From Lumbricus terrestris (Eukaryota; Annelida; Clitellata; Crassiclitellata; Lumbricidae): a DNA stretch of 64,000 nucleotides. The position numbers and the translations under genes were made by a program. The notes under the pieces are model-generated. The model saw only the letters and a list, made by a program, of their open reading frames with translations. It was not told where the DNA came from and did not search any database. The DNA is taken from the NCBI GenBank assembly GCA_949752735.1, contig OX457043.1:44820263-44884262 (forward strand). Direction: 5' to 3'. How positions within the stretch are numbered: position 1 is the stretch's first letter; every line of letters starts with the position of its first letter. Below, in pieces: positions 43,301 through 54,829 of the stretch.

Positions 43301-44652
43301 ACTGTTTCTCAGATGTATCTCTGAATATGGGCTTTGTTCTGCGCTGAGCAATATCCTAACCATTTTCGGTTGAATCGATTTCACAGCGAGTTCAAGCGCA
43401 GTGAATCCTTCTGAATTTGGCTTTGTCTCAAGGGGTGTGCCTGTTTTTGTCCAAATTATTACCGCAGAGATGCATCGACCATCAAATTTCTTGAGTTCAG
43501 TTGGTATGATATTTCTCGTTTCAGCCAATGTTGTGGAATTTACTTGATCTATCTGCTCGCATTTTGGCGAATTGCCTAAAATCCTGCAGCAGTGTTTCAA
43601 AATAACTTCCACAACTTTTGTTCTGTGCCCGATGACAGCAACGTGCAATGGTGTTTCATTAAAATAGTTGGTTACAAAATCACAAATTCCACGGCGCAGT
43701 AGCACATCCACAACATCTGCATGACCATTGTCAGCCGCAATAAAAAATGGTGTTTCCAATGTTTGTTTTATAACGTCAACAGTAGCATGGCTGTCCAGCA
43801 AAATCTCAACAATCGAACTGTGACCATTTTGACAGGATAAATGAAGTGGAGTCATGTTGTCCTTGTTACACGCATTAACATTCGCTCCGTGTAATATCAA
43901 GCTCTGTACAATTTCTGCATGCTCACGATCAGGTGCAAGGTTGACTTGGAGCTGTGTCGCAACACTCGAATGACCTAATTGAGTTTTCGAGGTGTCAAAA
44001 TTACTACATTGCGTTGCGACATGGTGTGGAATCTTGCAAAAATCATTCTTGTGTCTATTGGATCGTTGCGAAAGTTCCAATCTATCTGGATAAATTTGGT
44101 TTGCCGCAAGCACTTCCGTTTCTGCTGATTGGTTGAGCAAAATCTTCCCCAGGGTGTTGCGATTGTTTCTTGCTGCAAGATGGAGAGCGGTATTCCCATT
44201 CTTATCAACTGCGTTGATTCCACCGACATATTCTAGTAGTGCTCTTTGTAAATTTCCACACAACCCAATTCAGGAGCGATAGGAATAGGGGTGTGACATG
44301 AATCCCTACCCGTGTCAGCTGTTTTGTTTTTCAACAAGTCTTGCGTAATTCCCAAGTGGCCGTTATCGGGCGTTAATTGAAGCAAAGTCGACTCGAATAT
44401 ATTTCTAGGAAGACCAGGATCAGCACTTTCCTTCTTATTTAGCAGTTCTCTAACAGTAGCATGCAATTGCGAACGAATGTTTTTGTTTGGGTCCAGCGTA
44501 CTAACATCCACCGATGATATCAGCAAATTTCTAACGGTATCTATTTCACAACAATCTACTGCACGGTAAAGCCGATTAAAGCCGTGTCCTTCTTCTTCCT
44601 CATAGACGTCCTGAATGTCCTCCTCCTCGTCAGGGGTTATTTTAACGCGCAT
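40364..44652 (-). pseudogene. ankyrin-repeat / Mab-21-cGAS-like nucleotidyltransferase, copy 2 (frameshift and in-frame TGA)
   Basis: Frames 44652-44262, then 44263-40781 (1160 codons open), then in the same frame to 40364 beyond TGA at 40781-40783. About 13 ankyrin repeats (NTALHLAARNNRN, MTPLHLSCQNGHSSIVEILL, ETPLIIASMRG, GKTPLHYAEG) precede a linker (IWKIWVQNDFLSLNRRVSK) and the nucleotidyltransferase. VGSADQETKAV, then D-F-D-F at about codon 915 (near 41510), gives the cGAS spacing; VSIDVVACIQ supplies the third acid; ARISFAILESRII and YQLKTSLLFC match the C-lobe. TGA follows EALRIPE; readable sequence continues KELAFLVERLMFCFSEFY, aligned with copy 1. The frameshift near 44255-44265 separates the first ~130 residues. 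The cyclic-nucleotide product and ligand cannot be inferred. Neighbour upstream on the same strand: the OTU-hAT gene. Confidence 0.9.
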
Positions 44653-45179
44653 CTAGACACAAAGTGTGTAGTTGGAAAACCAATTTGTGCAGTTGAAAAT
44701 CAGGTTTTGTGCAGTTACTTTTTTACATACAATCGCATAAACAATATAAGCAGCTAATATATTTTAATTAAACTATTATTGCAACAAACAAGATTATAAG
44801 ACATTTTTGCCGTGAATTTAACTTTAAATTTCTACCGACAACTCTATTGACATAAAATACAAGAAAACAAGTCTATAGATAAAGACATGGCATATTCAAA
44901 CAAGCTGTCTGATGCAAGTCAAATAACGCTTAGCGAAACGAAATCAAATGCAAGATTCACAGTTTGTAACAAAATAATTAGTTAAAAACGAAAGCCAGGC
45001 GGAGCACAGGGCTTCTCTGCTGTTGTGTTTACAACTTCAACCATTTTAAACAATAGACATGAATTAAAGCATATAAACATGAAGGATCGCAAATAATCCT
45101 AGACCGTATCAAAATTTCCCCAATTCAGCTATTCCTCGCATAACGAGCCTTGGCGGGTCACGTACACTTACTTTAGAGA
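44653..45179. other. intergenic between copy 2 and OTU-hAT gene
   Basis: On the minus strand ACTTTGTGTCTAG directly precedes ATG at 44652 and could be a 3' splice site. The rest is AT-rich with no feature. Confidence 0.45.
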
Positions 45180-48100
45180 TCAAAATGCTTTTGGTTTTGC
45201 AACATCAGAGGTGATATCTTGACTAAAAGAGTAATCGCATTCTGCCTGTTCGCTTGCAGAAAGTGTAAATATTCCCTTAAACCAACGTTGTTTTGATGCT
45301 TTTGGCGTGTCCCTCATTCTACGGACTCGCTTTTGCAGCCACAGAAGCACGGACGCCCTAGGATCCCATTCTATCAATGGCGGCATGTTGTGATAAATGT
45401 ACAAGTATTCATTTTCGGAGTTGACCGACATACTGCTTCTGCCGGTAGATTTTAAAGCGGAGCTTGTGCTGATAAGACGTTCAACGTCTGCGCTGTGAGG
45501 TTTAGCAGCCAGAAGACGGGCCAAGACCGTTGTCACACTTCTGTATGAGTCAGATGATGCAAGAAAGCGAACTTTTTGTGCCAGTGTCATCTGTCTAAGA
45601 GCTTCAATATTGTCCATTTCAAGCAACTCCCAAAACTCAAGAGATAGCTCGGACAAAGCGAGATCAGGACAGAGCATGCTGTGAACTCCTTCCAAATTTG
45701 CTGAAGGTTGTAGAGTGGCAAAGGACTTCGCAGTACGCATCAGTTGAGCATCCACATCAAAGCGTTGGTCAAGGAACTCGACTAGCGAGGCAACCACTTC
45801 TCTACAAACAGCATTGACATCCCTGCAATCGGAAACATATTGGTGGTGTTCTTTGCGGCGTTTCTTTGTCCTCATTAGCTCAATTCCTTTCAGGATCTTT
45901 GTTACGCCATCTGGCTGTAACACAAGTTCCTTCTTCAGAGCCTTATAGTCCACCCTCCTGGTAAGTCATCTTCTGTTAAAGCTAACAGCCGTGCTTTTAC
46001 CGACTTAGTTGTCTTTTCAATGTCGAGAATAGTGATGCCATCTCCTTGCAGCAGTTTCTGGTATCTGCTGAAGACAGTGAGAACATCAGCCAAAAATGAC
46101 AGGAGTACGAGTTTATCCTCATCTAGAAGAAATGCCAAAAAACCACTTGAAGCTTTATCTTTGGATTGCCGCATATAAAGAACAAGCGAAAACCATGATA
46201 CCAGAACCGAATTTACTAATGCGTATGAAAACTCAGACCACCTAACCTCAAAAAGCTTAGGAAGCGCAACGAGGTGAGAGTTGTTAAGATCTGCGACTTC
46301 CCGAAGTTCCCTTGATCTGAGACCTGATGTGTGAAAATATGTGGACAGGGCTACCAGATTCTGAAATATATGACCAATCTCACTGACAGAGTTGCTGGTA
46401 GATTTCCAAGCCAAATTCGAACGGTGAACTGCACACCAGATTGTTAACAAAGGGACAGATGTTGATTGATGATCCCTCATTTTGGCTCGAAATAGAGTCC
46501 ATAAGCCAGACCTCTCACCTGTATTGATAGACGCTCCATCCGTCACCAAAGAGGACGCGTGTCTTAGTATATGCTTTGCAGCAGATTCTCCAACTGTGTT
46601 AATGCATGCTTCTTCCAGAGCTTCGAGAATCCCCTTAGCGCCTCGGCAACGAGGTTCGCTGGCACCTAAGAAGTATTGTTCCTCTGAACCAACCCCTCTG
46701 ACCACTTTCGCCATAACGTAAATTTTATCAATTTGCGTTCTGTCTACGGTTCCATCGCATCGTATGGATAATGCCAATACATCATTGGTCAGCTTTTTCG
46801 CAAGAATTTCTTGGTGACTTTGTACAATGCATTGCAAAAATTCTTTGTGAGATGCTGGCGTCAAGTACTGTAAGTTCCAATCTTGCTCAGTTGTCATTTT
46901 ACCGCAATTCCATGAGAAAGCAGATGCCATAGTACTGATAACAACTCTTGCAGGAAATGAAAATGCACTCAGAGTTAATTTCTTTGCATCTCCATATGCG
47001 TGTACGAAAAGACTGCCGACTTTCTCTGCCAGTTTCTCATTGACCTTTGAGATTGATCTTCCCATATCAGACATTTTCACAGCGTCTACCGGAGATAAGG
47101 TTGTCATACGATGAGCCTTCAAGCTTTGAGAATGATAAGGCTGCTGCAAGTGCTTCCGTACCGTTTCTTTTCGAAAAATTACTCCACACTCCATAGCAAT
47201 AGGTGGCACCTGACATTTTACTGAAAGTCTTTTCACCAAATCTTGAAACTTACAGCAAGCTGTACAGCTTACGTAGTGACGGCCGTTTCGTCGAAAATGA
47301 CGTAAAGTGTTGGTGGTTTGCACCGGTCTAATTTCCAAAGATTTTTCTCTGAGTTCTTTTTTATCCATACCATAGTCATATGGCATTGCAGATGAGCTAA
47401 CGCATGCTGCTGGGTCACACTCTGGTACTTCTGTGAGTTCTGTCTTCCCAGATGATAATAACGTCGAAATGTTGGCTTCTTCGTACAACTGAGTGTTCTT
47501 GTGCAAGTTATGCTCAGACAAACTGCGGCATAAAGTTCGTGATTCTGTCAAAGTTATATCGACTGCATCATCCTGAAATGATTCTTGTTGAGGGATTGAT
47601 GCTAAACTGCTTACACCTGCATGGTCGTTCAGAACGTCTTTGAAATAAGCTTCACATCCGTCTTGGCCAGTTGGTCTGCTAGGATCGGATAATACATCTT
47701 TCAATGACTGCTTGAAATCGCATTCATTTTCTCCACGATGTAGTTCTTTTTCAGCGATCAGCAAACTGAAATGACCGGGCTGGATTTTACTGTCTTCACT
47801 GTACATCAGTTGTACAGGTTTGCTGAGAGTGTATAATGTCTGCGGCAATTTGGCGACCAGCTTCAACCCATCTGGAGAGGAACAGAAAAGGTGTATCTGT
47901 GTACGTAGAAGATATGCTGCAACAAGTATCTCAACATTGCCAACATATGTGGTAGGGTGTGACATTGCCGAGATTCGATCGTCAATCGAAAGAAATCTGC
48001 GATCAACAGTATTGTCCAGCAAAAACGGCAGACTATCTGCCATTTCATGCAACACATCTCTGTGTTCTCTCAAAACGTTACAAATTTCCTTTCTAAGTAA

Positions 48101-48323
48101 ATCAGCGACAACTGTTTCCTTAGCAGCGATATCGACTGAACGGATTTGGCCTGATTTAAACCTTTCTGCACATGCTAAACTTGGATATAGCACTGCTGCT
48201 AGGCATCGCAAAAAACAACGCCCGTCACCATAAACAGCAACCTCCACTTCGTTGCGTGTCTCATGGTCATCCTCAACTTGGGAGTTGTGATTTTCAGGTG
48301 GGTTGTTAGTTTCGTCCTTTGTT
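45180..48323 (-). CDS. OTU-protease / hAT-transposase-like fusion protein (one frameshift)
   Basis: Frames 48323-45935 and 45953-45180. The region before residue 1 (GAAGTGGAGG.. at 48247) is open back to a likely 3' splice site (TTCTGCTTTAACAG ending 48324). OTU fold: YGDGRCFLRC near the start (C11 nucleophile with D8-G9), YVGNVEILVAAYLL at 101-114, and PGHFSLL (H159), the order of OTU cysteine proteases that cleave ubiquitin chains. Then a zinc finger (CTACCKF..KHLQQPYHSQSLKAH), and a hAT body: IRCDGTVDRTQIDK, SLVTDGASIN, IWCAVHRSNLAW (C-x2-H), FEVRWSEF, and in the second frame a dimerisation end (ADVERLISTSSALKS). It resembles the KIAA1586/C17orf113-type hAT group. The frames join within GGAGGGTGG (45945-45953), a 1-nt shift. 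It could be a transposon or a domesticated gene; no TIRs found. Confidence 0.8.
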
Positions 48324-48984
48324 CTGTTAAAGCAGAATAGAATTAATTAGGCCTACAAACCTGTCCAGGACCCTAGGTTATATCGGGACTTGATAATATA
48401 ATTATTATAACGATAACGATGTTAGCGACAATGGTAATGATAATAATATTAGGTCTAATAATAATATTGTAGCTTTTTAATTTGTCACCTTAACAAAATC
48501 ACTCTATTATTTCAGTGCTGATAAAAGAGAGACCTTCAAGATTGCAATAAATATTAATTATAATTGCAATTCTTTATGCAACCACAGACGGAAGTAGGAC
48601 TATAATTATATAAGCTTACACAGTTGCACAGGAACCAATACATCCCTACATTTCACAGGTGTTATAATCTAAGAAGAAACTACAACTCACAGTCTCACAC
48701 GTGTTATATAGTCTAAGAAGCCCCCTTCATTGTCATTGATGTCGTCCATAGATATAATGTTGACTAATTATCTAATCTCATTAGCCTTGTAGGCTGTAGC
48801 CTACAAAAACATAAGATAATCTCAATCTCAGAAATTATATCTATAATAATAAATTATATATAATATAAAGAGTGATATTATAGGGTTAGGATAATTAAGA
48901 AGAATAAATAGGATTAGTGCAGGCGACTTAATGACTATATTATAGTGATTAAATCGCCTACACTAATCCTAATAATCCTAATAG
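48324..48984. other. intergenic; hairpin at 48909-48971
   Basis: A diverged 86-bp-type unit at 48460-48520 (CACCTTAACAAAATCACTC). Inverted arms TAGGATTAGTGCAGGCGACT.. (48909-48932) and ..AATCGCCTACACTAATCCTA (48948-48971) pair at 22 of 24 positions around a 15-nt loop. No gene. Confidence 0.65.
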
Positions 48985-49330
48985 AGAAGTGGGTGGAAAA
49001 GAACTCTGGAGCGTAATAGTTAAAAGGAAATTGCAGTATTCCGGACATATAATGAGGAAGACAATAAACTGCCTTGAGAAAGATATAATAATTGGTGAAA
49101 CTGAAGGATCAAGTCTCAAGAGGAAGAGGATGACCACGAAGAATGTGAATGGACGACGTGATGGAATATTGGAATGTACGGGACTGTCAATGGAGCTGGT
49201 GAATGGGTGATGCAAGCAACACAGCAGAAGGATCTCTGGCGAAACTTCCGAGAAAGATTGTCTATGATGCCGCCAATGTTCGGAGTGACGAATGAGGCAC
49301 CGACGACGACGACACTAATCATCGGTTAAA
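48985..49330 (+). pseudogene. LINE RT C-terminal fragment
   Basis: GGKELWSVIVKRKLQYSGHI, MRKTINCLEKDIIIG, then a frame shift and KDLWRNFRERLSMMPP. K-R-K-L-x-[YF]-x-G-H-[IV]-x-R is the end of RTE/I-type LINE polyproteins. Only the terminal ~100 residues remain, ending in a GACGACGACGAC run. Confidence 0.75.
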
Positions 49331-49839
49331 TTCAATAGGTAATGGACAAAGACAATCTCGGGCATGCCATAATTAAAGGCCTACGTTGATTGTATCGATG
49401 CTTATTTATTGCACCTGATTATAATAATAAATATGTAACAGTCAGTAAAACACATAACACTACAATTATATACATGTACCTCTACAGCTACAGTATGACA
49501 TCATGTATTCCGCTGCAGGCCAAGCCTTGTCACACGGTGAAAACGGAAAACAGTTTTAAAAATAATTAAAACAAACGAAAGGAACACAAGGAATCCTGCA
49601 ATAGGATCCAGCAAGTCATCGTACAGCCAGTGTTTTGCCTTCTACCTACCTTTTGATAAAAAAAGATTCTATCTTTCTAAATTCGGATTTTCTTTTCATT
49701 TTCACTGCGAAAAGGCGAAAGACGCAATTGACGCAAACCCTAGAAACTCGGACCGTGTCACGTGGCACACGTGCTATGTAGGGTATACGTAGGGTTGCCA
49801 GGCAGCCTTGAGTAAATTACCGGACTATGGCGAGCACGT

Positions 49840-49890
<51 letters not shown>

Positions 49891-50624
49891 TAATGCCGTG
49901 GCAGCTGTCCAGCTTAACATGTAGATAAAAAAGTGTCGTCCGTGATTTCGCTTATGGGAGGTCCGTAGACCTATCTAGAATGCAACGGCTAGAAATTCGA
50001 TTTACTGCAACCCTGCATGTCGTCATGCATGAAAAGCTGATTGTGCGTGGTAGATAAATGAATAGTCTGATGAGAGATGCCACTCTTATGCTTGTGATGT
50101 TGTTATAAGTCTTGGGACGGTGGGAGGAGGCGGAGCAGTTGGCGATGGGCCGAGATGAGTGGATTGAGTGGATTGATGCGTTTCCCGATATGCAGACCTG
50201 CGCGGGGAGGACTAAGTAGCCTACTAAGTAAAATGTTAGGAGGGATCACAATATGTCGGGTACGACTAATTTGAGATATAGCCTACATCATGTATATGAA
50301 GAAATCTGGAGCAGTGAGTCAGTGACATTCATCATGTTGGCTGGCCTATATCGGATAACTTGTACAGTTGAATGGCTGCATGGCTTACATGTATCTCCAG
50401 TTGTATACTTATGTAGCCAGTCAAAGTAAGCAACATCATCTAATCTATCTGTCTCAACGTGTATACCTACCACGTATCTCAGGCTGACTGCACTTGAGGA
50501 GATAGAAAAACGGCAATGTAATTGGAAAATCTCAAATAGACGTCTTTTATGGCCCCAATAAGAAACTACCCTCCAAGTATCCAACACTTGTTGCTAGCAA
50601 TAATTATTTACCGGACTCAGCCAT
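49331..50624. other. intergenic with (AT)n microsatellite
   Basis: A TATATA run at about 49843-49888. Otherwise no gene or mobile-element end recognised. A minus frame at 50288-50587 has no familiar feature. Confidence 0.45.
49843..49888. repeat. (TA)n microsatellite
   Basis: About 22 consecutive TA dinucleotides. Confidence 0.95.
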
Positions 50625-50856
50625 GTTTGTTTGTTTGTTTGTTTGTATGTGCACTTGTTATAGCGCCCCTTCAAGCTCTCTCTACTCAGAGGCGCTCCCG
50701 AATGCAGAGCGGACACTGCATCGGAGTTTCACGCCGAAGCGCTGAGCAATTGTGAGCGAAGAACTTGCCCAAGGTCCTTACTCGGCGAGGTGGATTCGAA
50801 CCTCGAACCTTCCGGCTTCAAGGCAATGACGCCACCACTATACCACCGCGCCTCAC
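50625..50856 (-). mobile_element. tRNA-derived SINE, family 1
   Basis: Minus-strand A box GCGCGGTGGTATAGTGGTGG, B box GGTTCGAATCC, body as in the other copies, tail ATACAAACAAACAAACAAAC. Confidence 0.85.
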
Positions 50857-50893
50857 ATGTCCGGTAATGCCTCAAATTTCTAACCGGACGTTT

Positions 50894-51038
50894 AGTGGCG
50901 GCGCTGGGGAGGCGGGCTAAGGGGCTAAACCCCCCTAAAAAAGGTCATCCATTTTTCCCCCATGTAAAAATTTTAAAAAATTGACGATTAACCCCCTTTA
51001 ACCCCCCCCAAAAAAACTGAAATCCTGGCGCCGCCGCT
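50894..51038. mobile_element. 145-bp MITE with GGCGGCGC ends
   Basis: AGTGGCGGCGCTGG at the left and CCTGGCGCCGCCGCT at the right are inverted repeats; a GGTCATCCATTTTTC module is inside. No convincing target duplication. It abuts the ankyrin-cGLR relic. Confidence 0.7.
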
Positions 51039-51074
51039 GATTCTGTCAATTATGTGCAGTTGAGAAATTTCCTT

Positions 51075-51385
51075 AAAATAACCCCTGCTCCTCGTCATCT
51101 AGATCCTCCACTTCATCTTCATCCTTTTTCTTTTCCTGTATCTCCTCAAACCTTTCGAGCAATGTGTTTATTACGGAAGGTGTGTAACTGAATGATCTAG
51201 GCGCAGTTTCCATTTCTTATCCGTTTGGTTCCAAACACTTTATTTCATAATCAGACACAATGTTCCTCGCGTGGGCATTGCCCATCACTATCTGGTCTTT
51301 CTTTGTTGACATCAGTCACATGATCAGTGACATGTTGGAAGTCTCCGGACATAATCAAAGTCTTTTTGGTTGACGACTTACTCAT
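51075..51385 (-). pseudogene. N-terminal relic of a third ankyrin-cGLR paralogue
   Basis: Start at 51385: MSKSSTKKTLIMSGDFQHVT and a DVNKERPDSD segment align with copy 1 (MSSKLTEEAATVSGDTQNAD, then DVNKG). After a frameshift, SDYEIK matches SDYEMS, and PSVINTLLERFEEIQEKKKD followed by an acidic EDEVEDLDDEE run matches the acidic domain. The leader upstream of the ATG is also similar (GTTGAACC, then CAATGAG). It ends at the MITE 50894-51038; no ankyrin repeats follow in the window. Confidence 0.7.
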
Positions 51386-51853
51386 TGCTGTACGGTTCAA
51401 CGTTTCATCCAGTCACACAGCTGCTGTTCATTGTCTGTGAAGTATACAGCACAATTATTGTGATATAAGAAAATTAGCAGACATGTGAATGCATCTGCAG
51501 TAACGAATTTAATAGCTGCATCAATGCGGAATCATTTAGATCATTGTCGGCTTCTGCAAAATCGCGAGTCTGTCTCACTGCATGATGATCATAATTTCAT
51601 TCATTGACTAAATTGCAGAATTTGAACAGTCCCGCTTCAAGATATCAACATAAATGCGCCGCCAGTCCACCCTTGGTGATACACATGTGTTTTAAGAAGC
51701 CCGTGTAGAAGGTAAAGGAATCATCCCGAGGTTACAGACGTAGGGATAACAATGACCCGGGGCAAACCCCTGGGCACAAATCCCTTGGACAGGAGCTCCC
51801 AAGACAAATGCATGTATGTATGTATGTAGGATTGTAGGTATGCATACATGAGT
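51386..51853. other. no gene recognised
   Basis: Upstream side of the relic; may hold its decayed 5' exons but I cannot identify them. Confidence 0.35.
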
Positions 51854-53100
51854 TGAGCGGTAAAAAATGAACATTGAAATATTTGAAAGGCATGTTATTC
51901 TTTCTGTACATCTGGTACAGAAAACCCACAGTGCAAAATATTAAAACACTGTGACTCTATCTTCAGGTCCCTCACTGCTGTCAAAGTTTTAACATACTAA
52001 CTACATTGAAAACACTGGAATATAACTGGCAGACCTCCAGTCAACGAGCACTGAGCCTTCCATTTTAGCTGTTAGCAATATTATTGAATTGCCAACATTA
52101 AAAGCAGCTGTAATTAGTGTTTAATTGACTTCCATGCAGTGTCTAAATAAAAACTATCTTAGAATGCTGTCATCATGTCACAATGTCGGTTCAGAAAGTC
52201 GAATTTGACCACGAAGATTACGATGAAGCTTCGCCACCTAGAGTAATGCTTAGTGTCTTCGCTCTTCGTCAGCGAGTCATTGAAGGTGCTGATTGTTGCA
52301 ACTAATCTCAGAAATCTCTCTGCCACATCATTCACGACTTGGTCTGTAGGCCTACTTAGGTGGAAGATCCAACAATGTCTCCTTGATACAAAGAGATTTC
52401 ATAAACCTCCGGCTCTCTGTTATTTCTTTCCTCTCCTTTTTTCCTTAGGCACGTAGGCTATACCTCTTGCAATGTAAAAATGCACGAAAACCAATTATAT
52501 TTTAAACCCCATTTTGGGGAGACCCATGGTCAGATATTTTCGGATTTTGGATATTTTATTCAGCAGAAAATTCTGAGGAAGAAACCGTTTAGAAAGCTTG
52601 TGTTACAATTTTTCCCACGTCAAACTGCAAATTGCCTGGACTATTAATATATAACCACCCCCCCCAAACCCCAACTTTTATGCTCGTGAGCGACCCCTAA
52701 ATATTACATTTTTTGCATAACATTTCACACAGGTACTTTTTAGATCAAAATGAACAAATGCATCCGTGCAGTCCAATTTAATTTCAACCCTATGCTTTCA
52801 TCATAAATAAATAAAAACAGAACTGTTTTGAAACAATTGATATCAATTTACTTCGAAATTGGAAAAAAATGAAAACTTGCATGAAGGTCCAATAGAGTGG
52901 TAAAAAAATGAACATTGAAACATTTCAAAGGCATGTTTTTTCGGTACACCTGGTAGAGGAAACCCACAGTGCAAAATATTAAAACACTGACTATATCTAC
53001 AGGTCACTCAATACTGACAAAGTTTTAACATACTAACTGCATTGTAAACACTGCAATATAACGGACAGGCTTCCAGTCAACGAGCATTGAGCATTCTGCT
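51854..53100 (+). repeat. pair of ~205-bp direct repeats about 1.04 kb apart
   Basis: 51854-52060 and 52895-53100 share AATGAACATTGAAA, CCCACAGTGCAAAATATTAA and GTTTTAACATACTAACT, ending CAACGAGCA[CT]TGAGC. The spacing and orientation would suit solo-type terminal repeats, but the interior (52061-52894) has no retroviral or Gypsy-like coding. Confidence 0.75.
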
Positions 53101-54829
53101 TCTAGCAGAGGAAACGTCGGCACCAGCGTCGTTTTTACTCAAGGTGCCAACACGAACCTATTCTCTCTTCGATATTATTTTCGGCACCTTATGATTTGTG
53201 AACCCTGAAGATTTTGCTCTCCGGAACATTCAGTTTTCTATCATCATAATTATAAGCCTAGGTCCCTTTTTCAGGTTGAAAAATAAGTCAGTTTTAATCT
53301 TTTAAAAACCCTAAGTGGACACACAGCTTTCGGGTTTCGGACGGACAACTCTTGGCGGCGTTTCAGGAGCAATAGCGCCGAATAGTCTCCAGCTATCTAG
53401 GCCTATGCTTCGAGCGTATTTTGTGGTACGCACACTGTTTAGTAGTACTAACTGTAGGCTACCCAGCAGACCGTCACTCTCGAGAACTGCTTAAAACACA
53501 GCTTCATCCATGCTGTCGACTGAGCACTGTCTTGGGATATTCTTCGAATTGCATATTCTCTTCATACATCGACCGTATAGAGGACAAACGTGTTATGTCC
53601 ATATTTCGAGAAAACTGAATTTATAATTTCAAATGCTTATGAAAAATATAACAAAGTAACATTATCATACTTTCTTGGTATCATTGAATACGTATTTTAA
53701 CAGGGAACAAGGTAAGCAAAGCAATCGGTATTATGTGACATGAGGATAACACGAAAAAGGAAGCTTGTAGGGGAGGGGTGCCCGAAAATGGACATATATA
53801 GGCCCTATATACGACATTTGTGCTCTAAAAAAAATTTGTAACGTGGATAATTGGACATATCACATTCGACAGATCATTAATAAGGCATGGTTACTGGGCT
53901 TGTTTGCTGTCTTGTAACTTGTAAGGCCATAACAGAGTCAAGCAAATCTGCAAATAAGCAAATAAGTAAAAAAAAGGGCATGTAAACATGCTTTTACATA
54001 AGTCACATAGGCCTAAATACCTAAATTTCTCTTTTAGGTCACATTTGAAATTATTATTGGTTTTGAGCTCATGGAAATTTGTCATGGGGTTACATGGACC
54101 GTGGTCCATACAGCCCGTTGACAGTGGGTACATACAACGATACAACCCCAAACATGGGCCACGATTGCAGCCACAGATAAACAACGTGTAATTGCTCACG
54201 TTCCATGAAAATATATGGTCTCCAAAAGCGCGACATTTCAACGAAACAAAAAATATTGGTTGCATAATTATATCCGCCGCCTGCCACTGTCTTGTCGTCA
54301 TCGCGGTGGGAAAATGTCAGAAACAGAGAGTAATTGAATTGCTACACTTCTTTTGTGATATCATTTTTAAATCGTGAATTCGCCAAACAACGTCCGATGG
54401 ACCCATAAAATACGGAAGCGTGATGAAATAGAGCATTCACACAGATCAACCTAACTAATATGCAAGTGACTTCCTGCAGTAGTTGTTTTCTCACGATGGG
54501 TCAAATGACCCCCAGGGTCCATGCAACCTCAAGTTAAGTTGCGGACCGAAATACAAACATCATCTTATATTATAATTCCAAAACTTTCCATATGTTTGTT
54601 TGTTTGTACGGATTTTGACTCTTCGTAACAAAATAGGCTCAGAAATGAAACAGCGTAGGTTTACCAAAATTGTTGCAATTGATTCTTACCCAAATTATAA
54701 GGTCAGCGCAACTTTTCAGCTTTTAATTCACTTTAAAACAAGAGTTATTAGCGTTTAAAGACAGATTTCATCAATAATCGCTCACGCTTTAGTAAAGAGT
54801 CTCGAGCTTTAGTAAAGAGTCTACAGTCC
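53101..54829. other. no gene recognised
   Basis: Unique-looking AT-rich sequence. Short frames at 53891-54301 (both strands) have no family resemblance. Confidence 0.4.

Noticed and set aside
51854..53100. LTR retrotransposon
   Set aside because: Direct repeats exist, but I see no gag/pol sequence, primer binding site or duplication; kept only as direct repeats.
53891..54301. 136-codon Cys-rich minus-strand frame with overlapping plus-strand frames
   Set aside because: No motif, no conserved counterpart in the window and several overlapping frames of similar length; chance is the simplest view.
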